A stretch of DNA of 64,000 nucleotides from Circinella umbellata (lineage: Eukaryota > Mucoromycota > Mucoromycetes > Mucorales > Lichtheimiaceae): the NCBI GenBank assembly GCA_025093555.1, contig JAIWNF010000012.1:62001-126000 (forward strand). Direction: 5' to 3'. Numbering within the stretch: the stretch's first letter is position 1; each line of letters opens with the position of its first letter. A program made the position numbers and the translations under genes. Below, in pieces: positions 49,773 through 60,841 of this stretch. The notes under the pieces were generated by a model. That model saw nothing but the letters and a program-made list of their open reading frames with translations, was not told where the DNA came from and made no database searches.

Positions 49773-50979
49773 ATGCCATGAACACGACCGATGGAAGACT
49801 GCATCTGGTTCGGGGTAAGGATAGGGCATTTTTTTTGTAGGACGATCAACTGGAGGGCAAGCGATGCAGTTTTCCTCGATTCGACGATACGATTACCTTG
49901 GCGACATGGTGACAACGGTAACAATAAAATAACATGCTGTAAATACTAATGAGTAGAACATTTTATTTATATTTTCTATCATATATAGACGCAACAATCA
50001 AGACGAATGGAAAACTGTATCTGGCTGGGGGTAAGGATAGGGCTTTTTATAGGACGATCAACTGGAGGGCAAGCGATGCAGTTTTCCTCGATTCGACGAT
50101 ACGATTACCTTGGCGACATGGTGACAACGGTAACAATAAAATAACATGCTGTAAATACTAATGACTAGAGCATTTATTTATATTTTCTATCATATATAGA
50201 CGCAACAATCAAGACGAATGGAAAACTGTATCTGGCTGGGGGTAAGGATAGGGCTTTTTATAGGACGATCAACTGGAGGGCAAGCGATGCAGTTTTCCTC
50301 GATTCGACGATACGATTACCTTGGTGACATGGCGACAACGGTAACAATAAAATAACATGCTGTAAATACTAATGAGTAGAACATTTTATTTAATTTATAA
50401 TAATATATAGACGCAACAATCAAGACGAATGGAAAACTGTATCTGGCTGGGGGTAAGGATAGGGCTTTTTATAGCACGATCAACTGGAGGGCAAGCGATG
50501 CAGTTTTCCTCGATTCGACGATACGATTACCTTGGCGACATGGTGACAACGGTAACAATAAAATAACACGCTGTAAATATTAATGTCTCAAACACATTAT
50601 TTAATTTTTAATAATATATAGACACGATGATCAAGACCAATGGAAAACTGTATCTGGCTGGGGGTAAGGATAGGGCTTTTTTTTGTAGGACGATCAACTG
50701 GAGGGCAAGCAATGCAGTTTTCCTCGATTCGACGATACGATTACCTTGGTGACATGGCGACAACGGTAATAATAAAATAACACGCTGTAAATATTAATGT
50801 CTCAAACACATTATTTAATTTTTAATAATATATAGACACGATGATCAAGACCAATGGAAAACTGTATCTGGCTGGGGGTAAGGATAGGGCTTTTTTTTGT
50901 AGGACGATCAACTGGAGGGCAAGCGATGCAGTTTTCCTCGATTCGAAGATACGATTACCTTGGTGACATGGCGACAATG
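49773..50979 (+). repeat. Six tandem exon-intron units encoding kelch-like blades
   Basis: Six units with spacings 216, 211, 211, 211 and 214 bp. Each has a possible exon between an ATATAG or TATAG acceptor and a GGTAAC/GGTAAT donor: 49773-49917, 49989-50129, 50200-50340, 50411-50551, 50622-50765 and 50836-50979. The exons are 141 or 144 nt (the first is 145), and each begins and ends in phase 1. The intervening introns are about 70 nt and carry a TACTAAT branch-point-like word in units 1-3. The encoded blade reads IKTNGKLYLAGGKDRAF, then ASDAVFLDSTIRLPW. The LY.(A)GG and D.VFLD...W pattern resembles a kelch repeat. Units 3, 5 and 6 have CCTTGGTGA where others have CCTTGGCGA, a stop in this frame. 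Unit 1 has a one-base excess. The DNA is nearly identical between units, so duplication was recent. Confidence 0.8.
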
Positions 50980-51005
50980 GTAATAATAAAGTAACGTTCA
51001 ACTAA

Positions 51006-51524
51006 TTAATTTTCATGATTCGTAAGCAGATCACAAGAATTTTCTATGTATAAATAAATATTCAAATAAATAAATCATAAGTTACCTTTTATATATAATT
51101 ATACTTACGTAGTAGTAGTAGTACTATACGTAAGATTTGATTAGAATCTTTTAGTTCAATACGTATTAATATAAATATATATACCAGGAAAATCAATCAT
51201 ACGTCCATCATGCGTCTTAAATATGGGTGATGTTTTCCCATCTAATAAACGTGTAAAGTCTGAATCATCATGTTTAGCTCGTATATAACGAAATGTCATA
51301 TAACGGCGTGTATGAGAATAATTACATTGTAAATAAGGGCAAAAAAAAATAAGGTTTCTATTAAATAATGATTGTTAATTTGATTAGATAAAACAAAAAA
51401 AAAATTATTTACCAACAGTAAAGAAGTAGGTAATACAAAATCAAAAAGACAAAAAAAATAAAATAAATAAATCAAACCTTGCTGTTCCTTTTCTTCAATT
51501 ATAGTTTTATCTCCTGGACTCAAG
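51006..51524 (-). pseudogene. 3' end of a second modular zinc-finger gene
   Basis: Three exons match those of the locus at 45084-47109. A linker exon (51524-51478) encodes SLSPGDKTIIEEKEQQ. A finger exon (51357-51185) encodes FFCPYLQC ... RYIRAKHDDSDFTRL and ends THDGRMIDFP. A terminal linker exon (51043-51006) encodes ENSCDLLTNHEN and stops at TAA. The finger exon is 173 nt, one short of the phase expected; the likely culprit is a nine-T run just before the first Cys. No upstream exons or start were found between 51530 and 52250. It abuts the tandem array on its 3' side. Either the 5' part is lost, or this is a fragment of a larger family. Confidence 0.55.
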
Positions 51525-52550
51525 CTGTGATTCCGTTTATTAATGACTACTTCCTATGTACTTCACAGTTTTTTTTTTTTGAGTGACAGAGTTCGAATAC
51601 TCTTTTTCTATATTTTATGCGCCTGTTTTCAACATAGAAGATCAACTTTTGAGGTATTGAAAGTTTCAATATATACTATATCTATTCAACAATATTGATA
51701 TTAGTATTTTGTTTGTGAACAGTGATATTTGCAGGTTCTTCTATCATGGTTTAAACTCGATCTCTTATCATATCAGTATTTAAGCCAGATCCCTATACAA
51801 CAATGGGGTTCTTTCAACAGAAAAGTTTAAAAAAAAGTAAAAGACTCAGAAAAGGAACAGGACTAAGAAAGGGTATTACAGCTTATCAAATTTCAAAGTT
51901 CATGGACGCAATGATGGAATTATTGATGGATGCAACAAGGAAAACGAAGAGTTTATATAGTGATGGATAATTGGAGAATTTGCTACTCTGCATTTGTTCG
52001 TTGACACTACCAACAAGAGAAATTGTAAACCTTTGATGATTATCCTCCTGATTCTTCCTTTTTTTTCAGATTCTATTAAGTAAATGCTGATCAATAGTAC
52101 GAGCAATATCAAGAGAAGCTCCTTCAGTAAAGCAAATACTCTGATATTTTGCCCTTTATTTTGTAGCTTGTCAATTAATCACTACTGCTTCAGAGTGTTA
52201 ACTTTGGATTAAAAAAGTAAGATCTTTTAGAATATTTGTATTGACACAGATTTAGGCTAAAGTTAAATGTCATTCCTACATATCATTTTTACTTCCTCTC
52301 CACCAACCCAACCCACCAGATCATCCCAGGACCAGAAACCCTGTAACAGCAAGCAAAAAAAGGGTCAAATAACAAAAAAAGACTCCGCAAAAATTCCTCG
52401 CATTTGTGACGTCGTCCAGCTTAGATTTTGGAGGGAGTTGCGGGCGCAAGGCAAACAAAAGTTTCTTTGGACAGACTTTACTGTAATACTAACTTTCCCA
52501 TTCATATACAAACCCCCTTCTCTCCCTTCTCTTTATAAAGTCTGCCAATT
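51525..52550. other. Intergenic region, possibly with gene relics
   Basis: About 1 kb upstream of the NDUFA9 gene and of the zinc-finger fragment. The minus strand at 51890-52170 has protein-like composition in alternating frames interrupted by stops (for example FTEGASLDIARTIDQHLL). It may be the remains of a coding region, but I cannot name it. The last 100 bp form the NDUFA9 promoter. Confidence 0.35.
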
Positions 52551-54954
52551 ATGCTTGCCACAGCTCTTTTGAGACGTAAGATTTGAAAAAAAAAATATAA
52601 CGATTTGATACGATGAATCAACATTAGACATACGATTACTTACTTATATGCACTCGCTAATAACTCAACACCAATAACACCAATAACAACAATAAATATT
52701 ATTTTTGTAGAGGCTGGACGTCGTGAGACTGCAAAGGTCGCTTCCATGACTCAAACCGTACGTATATATTTATTAACAATGAACAATAGCAATTCAACGC
52801 GCTGTAAATCGGGAATCATGAAAGATTAAAAGAAAAACACGTTATCATTTTTTTTGGTTATTATTATTATTACTATTATATAGCGTTCGATACACGATCT
52901 TACTTTCCGTAAGAAGACTGGTCAAACCATGTTCACACATGGTCGTGGTGGTCGGTAAGTTGGATAGTTCCAATGCTATAGTTTCTATCTAATGAAGAAC
53001 CATTATCATGACAAGACGAGATTTCTAAATTATATATCTTTAGCTCTTCTACCAACGGTCATATCGCCACTGTTTTCGGTTGTACCGGTTTCCTTGCCCG
53101 TTATGTCGTTAACAAGCTTGGTAATATTATCTATCACAACCACAAAAAAAAAATTGTGAACGCGTCTGTTTCTCCTTTTTTTTTCTATACAACAAATCTT
53201 ACTGACATACTCCAACTATATATAATGGATATATAGCTCGTCAAGGTACTCAAGTTGTCGTTGCTTACCGTGATCCCGATGAAGCTCGTCATTTGAAGGT
53301 CTCTGGTGATCTTGGTCAAATTATTCCTTTGGTAAATAACAAATAATTTGCGTGTTTTTAGTACATGTATTTCTTCAAAGAGGACAAAAAAAGGAAAGAA
53401 CAAGAGAATATTAACGGCTTGTATATAATTTAATTAGGAATTCGATTTGAAAAACCGTGAACAAATTATGGAATGTGTTCGTCACTCTGATATCGTTTAT
53501 AACCTTGTTGGTCGTGACTATGAAACAAAGTAAGTCATGAATTCAATCAAATATCATGGGAAAAAAGGAAGGGGAAAGGAGATAAGGAATGAATCTGACG
53601 CAATCTCTTTTTTTTCTTCCTGTTTTTAGGAACTTCACTTTCAATGATGTTCACGTGGAAGGTTCGCGTCTTATTGCTGAAGCTGCTGCTGAAGCTGGCG
53701 TTGCCCGTTTCGTTCAAGTTTCTGCCTTGAACGCTGCTGAAGATTCCACCTCTGCTTTCTTGCGCACAAAGGTAGAATTGAGATAATGGATTTAGAAATT
53801 CACAGAGGAAGATGAGAAATACGGTTTACGAGAGAGAAAAGAAAGAGTAGAAAATTTATTCTGATATATTATATTGTATTATATGATATTTTAGTACTTG
53901 GGTGAACAAGCTGTTCGTGAAGTCATTCCCGATGCCACTATTGCTCGTCCCGGTACCATGTATGGTCACGAGGATCGTTTCTTGAACAGAATTGGTGGTA
54001 AAGTTTATTTTATAAATCATTGTTATTATTTATTATATACAATCAATATCAGATATTCACCCATGATTATTTCAATTAATAGATGGTGATGGTTGGCAAT
54101 TCTGGGTCAATGAAGGCAAGGCTAAGATCTACCCTGTCTCGGTAAATATATTATAATCAATTAAAGGAAGGAAGAAGACAATAAAAAAGGAGAGGAAAGT
54201 TACTCATGCATATGTTTTATTTAGGCTATTGACGTTGCTCAAGCTTTAGAAGTTATGTTCCTTGCTGATTCTACTGCTGGCAAGACTTATGAACTCTATG
54301 GGTAAATGAAGCATAAGTGATATTTGAAAATATCGTCTTTTGATAACTGATAATAAATTACATATATATTTTATAGTCCCCGTGCAATGACTTATCAACA
54401 AATTTATCAATTGGCTCGTGAAATTTCTATGAAGCCTCTTCCGATCCGTCCATTACCCCTTCCAATTGCAAAGTAAAGTATATTCCTTTTACAACACACA
54501 TATAAATTCAAAAAAGGCAAAATTAATAATCATTGGATTGCATAACAACCAAAAAAAAATACATTTTTTTTTGAAATGACGAAACTGATCATATGTATTA
54601 TATTATAAATGCAATAGGTTCGCTGCCTCACTTCTTGATAAGCTCCCTTACAACCAAATGATCAGTCCTGATCTTATTGAAAGAGTACGTTTGAAATGTC
54701 AATTTTTATTATTTTATTTAATATACAGAGAAATAAAAAAGAGAGACTAACGGTAAGAATAAATCTAGATGACTTTGGATGATAAGCCCACACCCGGTGC
54801 CCTTGGTTTCAAGGATTTGTATATTGAACCCGTTGATTTACAGAATGTTGGTATTAACTACCTTAGACGTTTCCGTAGCAATGCTGTCTTTGACCTTCCT
54901 TATGAAAAGGGTGAAGGTGAAGTTAAGAAGGGATTGTACCACGTCATTGATTAA
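52551..54954 (+). CDS. NDUFA9-type 39/40 kDa subunit of mitochondrial complex I
   Basis: About a dozen exons starting MLATALLRQAGRRETAKVAS, a basic N-terminus suited to mitochondrial import. The NAD(P)-binding Rossmann motif is IATVFGCTGFLARYVV. Other family landmarks follow: QVVVAYRDPDEARHLKVSGD, LGQIIPLEFDL, IVYNLVGRDYETKNF, then RFVQVSALNA and ATIARPGTMYGHEDRFLN. The protein belongs to the atypical short-chain dehydrogenase branch and is the NDUFA9 (NUO40) accessory subunit, which holds a structural NADPH in the peripheral arm of complex I. Its presence implies a complete respiratory complex I, as expected for this lineage. Confidence 0.93.
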
Positions 54955-55695
54955 ACATAATAATTCTTTTTTATCTCTTTTGATTTGACGAAATGGGAAA
55001 CCTGGAATCTCCATTAATTATAAAGAAAAGCTCCCACTTTTTTTTTACACATATACACAACATACAAACCCCAACCAAATAAACAAAACCAAAAAAAAAA
55101 ATCATACATTTATTATTAAAATTCATCGGAAAGATAAAAAAGAATGACGTTATTTTTTGAAATGATTAGGATTAAAAAAGTTTATTTTGTAAATATTTAT
55201 ATATGAAAAAGAAAAATTCAGATATGTAATGTGCGTCTGTCTTATTATGTATATATAATTGATATGTATAAATGTGCGTAAAATGGAAAGTGAAACGAGA
55301 GTGACTGGGAGCAAAATGTATAATAAAGGGAGAGGAAAAGGGAGATATAGATAGAGAGAGAGAGAGAGAGGGGGGGAGGGGACATGCTGACTAAAAATAT
55401 GTACAAAATATAAGAATATATATATTGGATCTTTTTTTTGATTCTTATGGTTATTATAAAAAAAAATCCACTGTTTCCATGTGTTAAATTGTTTGTTGTT
55501 ATGTTTGAGTAAAATAAAATATAATAAAAAGACGATACTGGTAATAATTATAATTGGATTCATATGCCTTTTTTTGTTGTGTCATTTTCCCTTTGGTGTA
55601 ACAATCCACACAATAATATTGTGGTTACCGCCGAATGGTTCCTTGAACCAAAACATGATAAGGAATTATTGCTGTTATTACTGTTTTTATTATTT
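54955..55695. other. Convergent 3' intergenic region
   Basis: AT-rich spacer between NDUFA9 and the acidic unknown gene, which converge here. It contains a (GA)n tract followed by a G run (about 55352-55381). Minus-strand frames here are translations of AT-rich sequence and not credible genes. Confidence 0.4.
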
Positions 55696-56373
55696 TTATT
55701 TCCTTGCTATTGCTGATAAGGATGGATATGAAGTTAGGATAGGTTCTACACTATCATCATCAACAAGCTGATCATGTTTATTATCCAATTCATCTTTGTC
55801 TAGAGGAAAGAAAAAAGGCGTTGAAATATGATGGCGTCGTTTTTGTTGTTGCTTTTGTTGTTGATAAGAATATGAATGGTGTCGTGAAGGAAAAGACTGG
55901 TTTACAATCCCTCCAGCTCTTTTCATCGCTGCGTGTAATAACATGTCACCAAAATCATCTTCCATAACAATATCTTCTTTATCGCCCTCCTCATCTTCAT
56001 CTTTTCCATGGTTGTCATAGTGACCGTTGTCATAGTAATCGGTTGTTGTTTCTGTCAGAAGAATAGCATCTTCTTGTTCTTCTTGTTGATTTAAATCATC
56101 AAAACAAGCATCCAACCAACTTTGTTCACGTTGTTGTTCATCTTGACTGATATCTTCTTCTTGTTGTAATATTATCTCTCTTTCTTTATTAGTGTCAGAA
56201 AATACAAGTTGCTGCTGTTGTTGATGAGGCGGTTGTGCCGTCAATGCATTTCGTATCAAAACAAAAGGTAGTAGAGAATGATGATTTTGCTCTTGCAATT
56301 TATGAAATGATAAATAAATAATAAAATCAAGATCTTCTTCTTTTTGTTGTTGTTGTTGTCGTTGCTCTGACAT
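55696..56373 (-). CDS. Acidic Gln/Glu-rich protein of unknown function (225 residues)
   Basis: A single exon starting MSEQRQQQQQKEEDLDFIIY. After a Gln-rich lead, residues 16-45 look helical (FIIYLSFHKLQEQNHHSLLP). A strongly acidic middle contains EQSWLDACFDDLNQQEEQED and DIVMEDDFGDMLLHAAMKRA, short amphipathic segments of the sort seen in transcriptional activation domains. That function is inference only. A basic, Gln/His-rich stretch follows (QQKQQQKRRHH). No family recognised. A long purine-rich tract on the plus strand lies upstream, so its coding strand is pyrimidine-rich in the 5' region. Confidence 0.6.
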   Translation of the reverse strand: MSEQRQQQQQKEEDLDFIIYLSFHKLQEQNHHSLLPFVLIRNALTAQPPHQQQQQLVFSDTNKEREIILQQEEDISQDEQQREQSWLDACFDDLNQQEEQEDAILLTETTTDYYDNGHYDNHGKDEDEEGDKEDIVMEDDFGDMLLHAAMKRAGGIVNQSFPSRHHSYSYQQQKQQQKRRHHISTPFFFPLDKDELDNKHDQLVDDDSVEPILTSYPSLSAIARK

Positions 56374-57458
56374 AATACTATAATATAAAATAAAAAGAAA
56401 AAATAAAAGAAAGAAAGAAACAGAATGGGTAAAGGTTATTAAATAAAATTTGTGCGGGGTATGATTAAATTATATTATGCGTGGCCAACTAATTATAATT
56501 ATTCCCATGACCTTCAATTTTTATTTTATTTTATTTTGGCTTCGCAGTTTTGTTGATGTTGTTGTAATATGTTTTTTCCCCGATATAATGATAATCAAGC
56601 CAAGAGAAGAAGTAAGTGGATTTGGGGGGAGATGAGTGAGAGGCAAAAGCGGGGAGAATATAAAAAAGAAGAAAAAAAAAAGGGGGGGAGGGGAAGAAAG
56701 GAGGAGGGTTAACATTACTTATCATTTACAATACTCGTCATTCATACAATCATCATCATCATCACACATTATCTGTTTTTTTTTCTTATCCCATGATTGT
56801 TGTGTCACTCCCATCCATGTTCTATTTTCCTTTTTCTTTTTTCGCTTAAAATAAAAATATAGTATAATATATAAGAAGGTCAACAACCCGGTAAAAGATA
56901 TTTAATTGCTATTGAAAGTAATTCTTTAATAATGTCCTTCTTTGATAAAAAAAAAAAGTAAAAAGAAAAAAAAAGCTGTTGAATGTATGTGATAGATTGA
57001 GAAGTTGAAAAGGGAGATGATTGTTTCTGGTAGGTTATAGAGGGAGAAAGAGAAAGAGATAAGCAAAAGGGATAAGACAGAGATAGAGAAAAGCTCTCTG
57101 TGTAAGAAAATGTGAGGGAGTTATGTGAAAGGGAGGAGAAGTGAGTTAGTAGTCAGGTTATTTATCCTAGAAGAATTGTATATGTTTGGGGAAGAGGGGA
57201 GATCGATAACAATTGTTAAAAAGACGTTTGATACTTGAGGGGGAAGTAAGCAAAAGAGGATGGCCAGGTAAAGATAAGAGAATCAAATCAAAGGTTGTTT
57301 GTATTAGATTTGCTTGCTAAAGAAACATTATTGTTGTTGTTGTTGGAAATAGTCGTGTGTTTGTGTGTTTGTGTGTGTAATTTAACAGATGATGTATGGT
57401 ACGTTTGTGTTTGTGTTGTGTGTTTATAATTTTTAATGGATTCGTCTTATCCCTTCGC
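56374..57458. other. Purine-rich intergenic region
   Basis: Upstream of the acidic unknown gene. The plus strand is markedly purine-rich, with GGGAGAAAGAGAAAGAGA-type sequence over about 56940-57270. This reads as a pyrimidine tract on the minus strand, the coding strand of the neighbouring genes. I see no gene. Confidence 0.45.
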
Positions 57459-58300
57459 TCACATGCTATCCAAACGTTGAAACGATCTTCCACCGCGTGG
57501 TCGTTCATTCAACTTGGGATTTTTCTTTGCCAAAATATCTATTATGATAAATGATTAGTATTCAAATCCTTTTATAATTGAAAACTTCTCTAACACCTGT
57601 AACCAAATCTAGCCCCAAACCTATTCATTTTCCTCCTTTACATGTTTAATATTTACCTTTATCCAATGAAGCGTGATCGAAATCACAATCATGTTTATCA
57701 GGATAGCGATGTGAATCACAAAAGACATATTCACATCGACACTTGTTACTCAATTGTTTCGCTAATGGAATCTACAATAATAATAATAGTATTTACGTTA
57801 GAATACATTAGAATATAAAATTAAAAAATAAAATTACCTTGCTTCGACACATGAAGCATCTTCCAGTATTCTTTTGAACAGGTTTACTCGGGAGTTGTTC
57901 TTCTTTTTCTTCTTCTTGTCTGCTAGTTTCAGCGTTAGCAGACTGTTCTTCTCGTTGTGGTTCGTTTTGTGATGGTGATTCTTCCTTTGTTGGTGTTGAC
58001 GGTGTTTTTAATTCTTTTCCTTGTTCTAGCAATGGTTCAGATGTTGTTGTAGTAGTAATGGGTTTTTTGATGATAGGTTCACTATTTTCAAGAACTGAAA
58101 AATAAAATAAAATGCAAAATATTAGTATTATCTAAATGTATAACTAGAAAAAAATATTATTATTTACCTTGGGTTTTGTTCTGTTGGTCCGATTGTTCTC
58201 GGAAGCATTTAGAGCACATATTATTGTAGATTTTATTTCCATAAAATCCACATCCAGCGCTACAAGGCAAAGGAACATCGGGTGCTTTATTGTCTTCCAT
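57459..58300 (-). CDS. A20/AN1-type zinc-finger protein
   Basis: Several exons starting MEDNKAPDVPLPCSAGC. The A20 finger is CSAGCGFYGNKIYNNMCSKC (CX3CX11CX2C). A Pro/Ser/Glu-rich linker follows. Then comes an AN1 finger with CFMCRSKIPLAKQLSNKC, CEYVFCDSHRYPDKHDC and DFDHASLDK. The C-terminus is KNPKLNERPRGGRSFQRLD. This two-finger architecture is that of ZFAND5/6 and of plant stress-associated proteins, which bind ubiquitin through A20 and link stress to proteasome function. The fungal role is inferred. Confidence 0.9.
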
Positions 58301-59659
58301 TTTTTTCTTTTAAAAAAAAAGATAAAGTTATTGAAGAAAGAAGTATTTTAGAAGAAGAGGAGGGAGAAGTAGACAATGTACTTGTAGTAGGGTTATTTTT
58401 TTTTTCGTTGAAGAGAGAAAGAAAAAAAAAAGTCTTAAAGTATATGGAAAAAAAAAAGGGAGTAGAAAATAAAAAAGGCAAGAAAACTCTTTGTAATTGC
58501 GTGTTGTGTGTGTGTGTGTGTGTTCTTGGAAGTGAGTTTGCTCACGCTGTTTTTTTTATTTTTATAAACACAGAATAGTAATTCAACGATAATTTATATG
58601 TATTAATAACTACAATGGAAGTCTGTCTCTTAATTAGAAATCCCCAATACCCATTTCAACCGACTCTGAGGTTTTTTTTATCAAGTCAGACCACATAAAA
58701 AAAAAATTTATGTATTAAATGTTCTGTATTGATTGCGTGTAATAAGTAGAAAATGGATAGATGGAGTTTTGATTAACTTATTATGTGATGTATACATATG
58801 TGTGACGTAAGCGATTCATCGTTCATCCGAACCAATAGAATCATGAGTGATTGCCGCAGTCGTTTAAATGATAATCGAAAAATTCGGAATGAATAAGACA
58901 TGATTACACCAATAGAAATCTCGGGAACTTGGAAGTAAAAATGAGTGAATCCAAAAAAAATGATTTTCTTTTTTTATAATCTGAGTTCAACCCAAAAGGC
59001 ACTCGCTGGAATGACTCATGAGAGATTTTTTCGTTCTTTCTTACTCGTCACTCGTTTGCGGTCAGTGTTCGTCACAATACACTCACACAAAAAAAAAAAA
59101 TCTGGCGCCCTTTTTTTCTTTGAAATCTTCTTTTTTGAAACCTTCTTTTTTTTAAACCACACAACAAAAAAAATAAATCCAACTTCTTTTCCTATCGAAC
59201 TCTTCTCAAACGTATAAGAAACTTATCTTTTCTTCCTTTTCAAAAACCTATCTCTTTTAACTTAATTATTAGTATCCTTCTTTTTTAAACCAACTTTTTT
59301 TCTTTATCTTTTATAAACACTATCTCCCAATTTCTCTTTATCAATATGTCTGTTAGTATTTTTGTCTGTCGTCGCTTTTAAACGCTTCTCTCTTCTCTCT
59401 CTTTTTCCCACCCACGTTTTATCCTTTATCAAAAAACATAAAACGGCTTCTTTTATATAAACAGAAATAACTAAAAGTAGCCCTATATATCTTCGATCGT
59501 AAAAGCGAACTATTAAAAAAAAAAGCAACAACTTCTTGGAACCCCCGTATTTCTATTCTTTTCTTTTAAAAACCAAATTATCCCAAAAAGAGGCGTAGCG
59601 CCGATTTCATTACACATTTATATATAACAAACAACCTAACTACGCCAAGCAATACAAAA
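58301..59659. other. Divergent promoter region of the A20/AN1 gene and the cyclin gene
   Basis: About 1.4 kb, AT-rich. It contains a (GT)n tract (58503-58522), and from 59090 onward a long pyrimidine-rich leader that runs into the cyclin start at 59660. Frames on the plus strand (58282-58578, 58945-59217) are Lys/Phe homopolymer translations. I see no gene. Confidence 0.45.
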
Positions 59660-60841
59660 ATGAATAATATTATTAACGTTGCGCAGCCTGCAACAGTCAC
59701 ACCAATCAATATGAGCAACAACGATCTCGCCACTACAGCAATACTCGCTGCTGCGCATCCTATTGGTTACAACAATAACAATGAACATCATCTCAATAAA
59801 TACCCTTCTTCTTCTTCTTCAACAACTACTTTACTCTCCCTTTTGTTGAATTCTACCATGCCGCATATCACCTCCAACGTTACCACTACTTTGACGCCTC
59901 CTTCTATTCAACAACAAACAACAAAACATGATATTATTACGAAACAAAAGCAACAACAAAAACAACAATATCAAGAAAAACAACGAGCTTATGTGAATGC
60001 CTTAGTTGGTAAGTTTTATTTCCATAGTTACACTATATTTTATTTCTGCATAGCTTTTTTCTAACTTTCTTTTTTTTTTTTTTCGTTCCCACACAAAAAT
60101 AAATAAACAATAGATGTCACAGTTCAAGCCATTGCTTCCATCTGGCCTAATGCAACTAGTACACCTTCCAGTAACAATCGACCCATTGCCAATCTCAATA
60201 CCTTCTTGCATCACATTTTGAAACATTCTCGTACAACTCATTCCACTCTACAACTTGCGTTATTTTATTTATTTCGAATCCGACCTCGTGTATTGGAACG
60301 ACGTAACGATGATGTTTATATTTCTTGTGGTCGACGTATGTTTTTAGCTGCTTTAATCTGTGCTCATAAATTCTTACAAGATAAAACATATAAGAATTCT
60401 GCATGGAGTAAAGTCAGTGGTCTCAGTGTTAATGAAGTCAATCATGCTGAACGAGTCATGCTACAATTATTGGACTGGTCTTTGTATGTTAAGAAAGATA
60501 CCTATGACCAATGGATTGTAATGCTACAAAATCACCTTAAATTCCGTGTACCTACATCTACGACTTCTTCTTTGGCATTTACTACAACTGAACAGCAAGA
60601 ACAATACATGGAATGGCAAAAACCAAAGACGATACCCCTCACTACACCACCCCCAACAACAACAACAACAACAACAACATTTAATCTTGGGATGCCAACA
60701 CCTGTTGAAGAAGTAGCAAATATTAAACATGCATTACCTTGTCGTGTTTCTTTGTTGTCTTCTCCACCAGAACGTAAAAGGAAGGCGATGGATTGCCTTT
60801 CACAAATGGCTACTACTTCTTCAAAGAGAAGACTTGCTTAG
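59660..60841 (+). CDS. PCL/Pho80-type cyclin
   Basis: Two exons, 59660-60008 and 60114-60841, give 358 residues in phase. The N-terminal 110 residues are Asn/Thr/Gln-rich and presumably disordered. The cyclin box follows: NTFLHHILKHSRTTHSTLQL, LALFYLFRIRPRV, CGRRMFLAALICAHKFLQDK and AWSKVSGLSVNEVNHAERVM, then LDWSLYV. The order, and the Lys-Phe-(x)-Asp feature at the end of the second helix, match the Pho80-like cyclins (Pcl5/Clg1 group) that pair with the Pho85 kinase. In yeast these tie nutrient state and morphogenesis to Pho85 targets. Which Pcl it corresponds to cannot be said. The tail is Thr/Pro-rich. Confidence 0.88.

Noticed and set aside
51541..51620. Possible tRNA T-arm (GAGTTCGAATACTC)
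   Set aside because: No acceptor, D or anticodon stem can be formed around it; it is a chance palindrome.
55150..55563. Minus-strand frame of 137 codons after the NDUFA9 gene
   Set aside because: Composition follows AT-rich DNA and a (GA)n tract (Leu/Ser/Tyr repeats); no motif.
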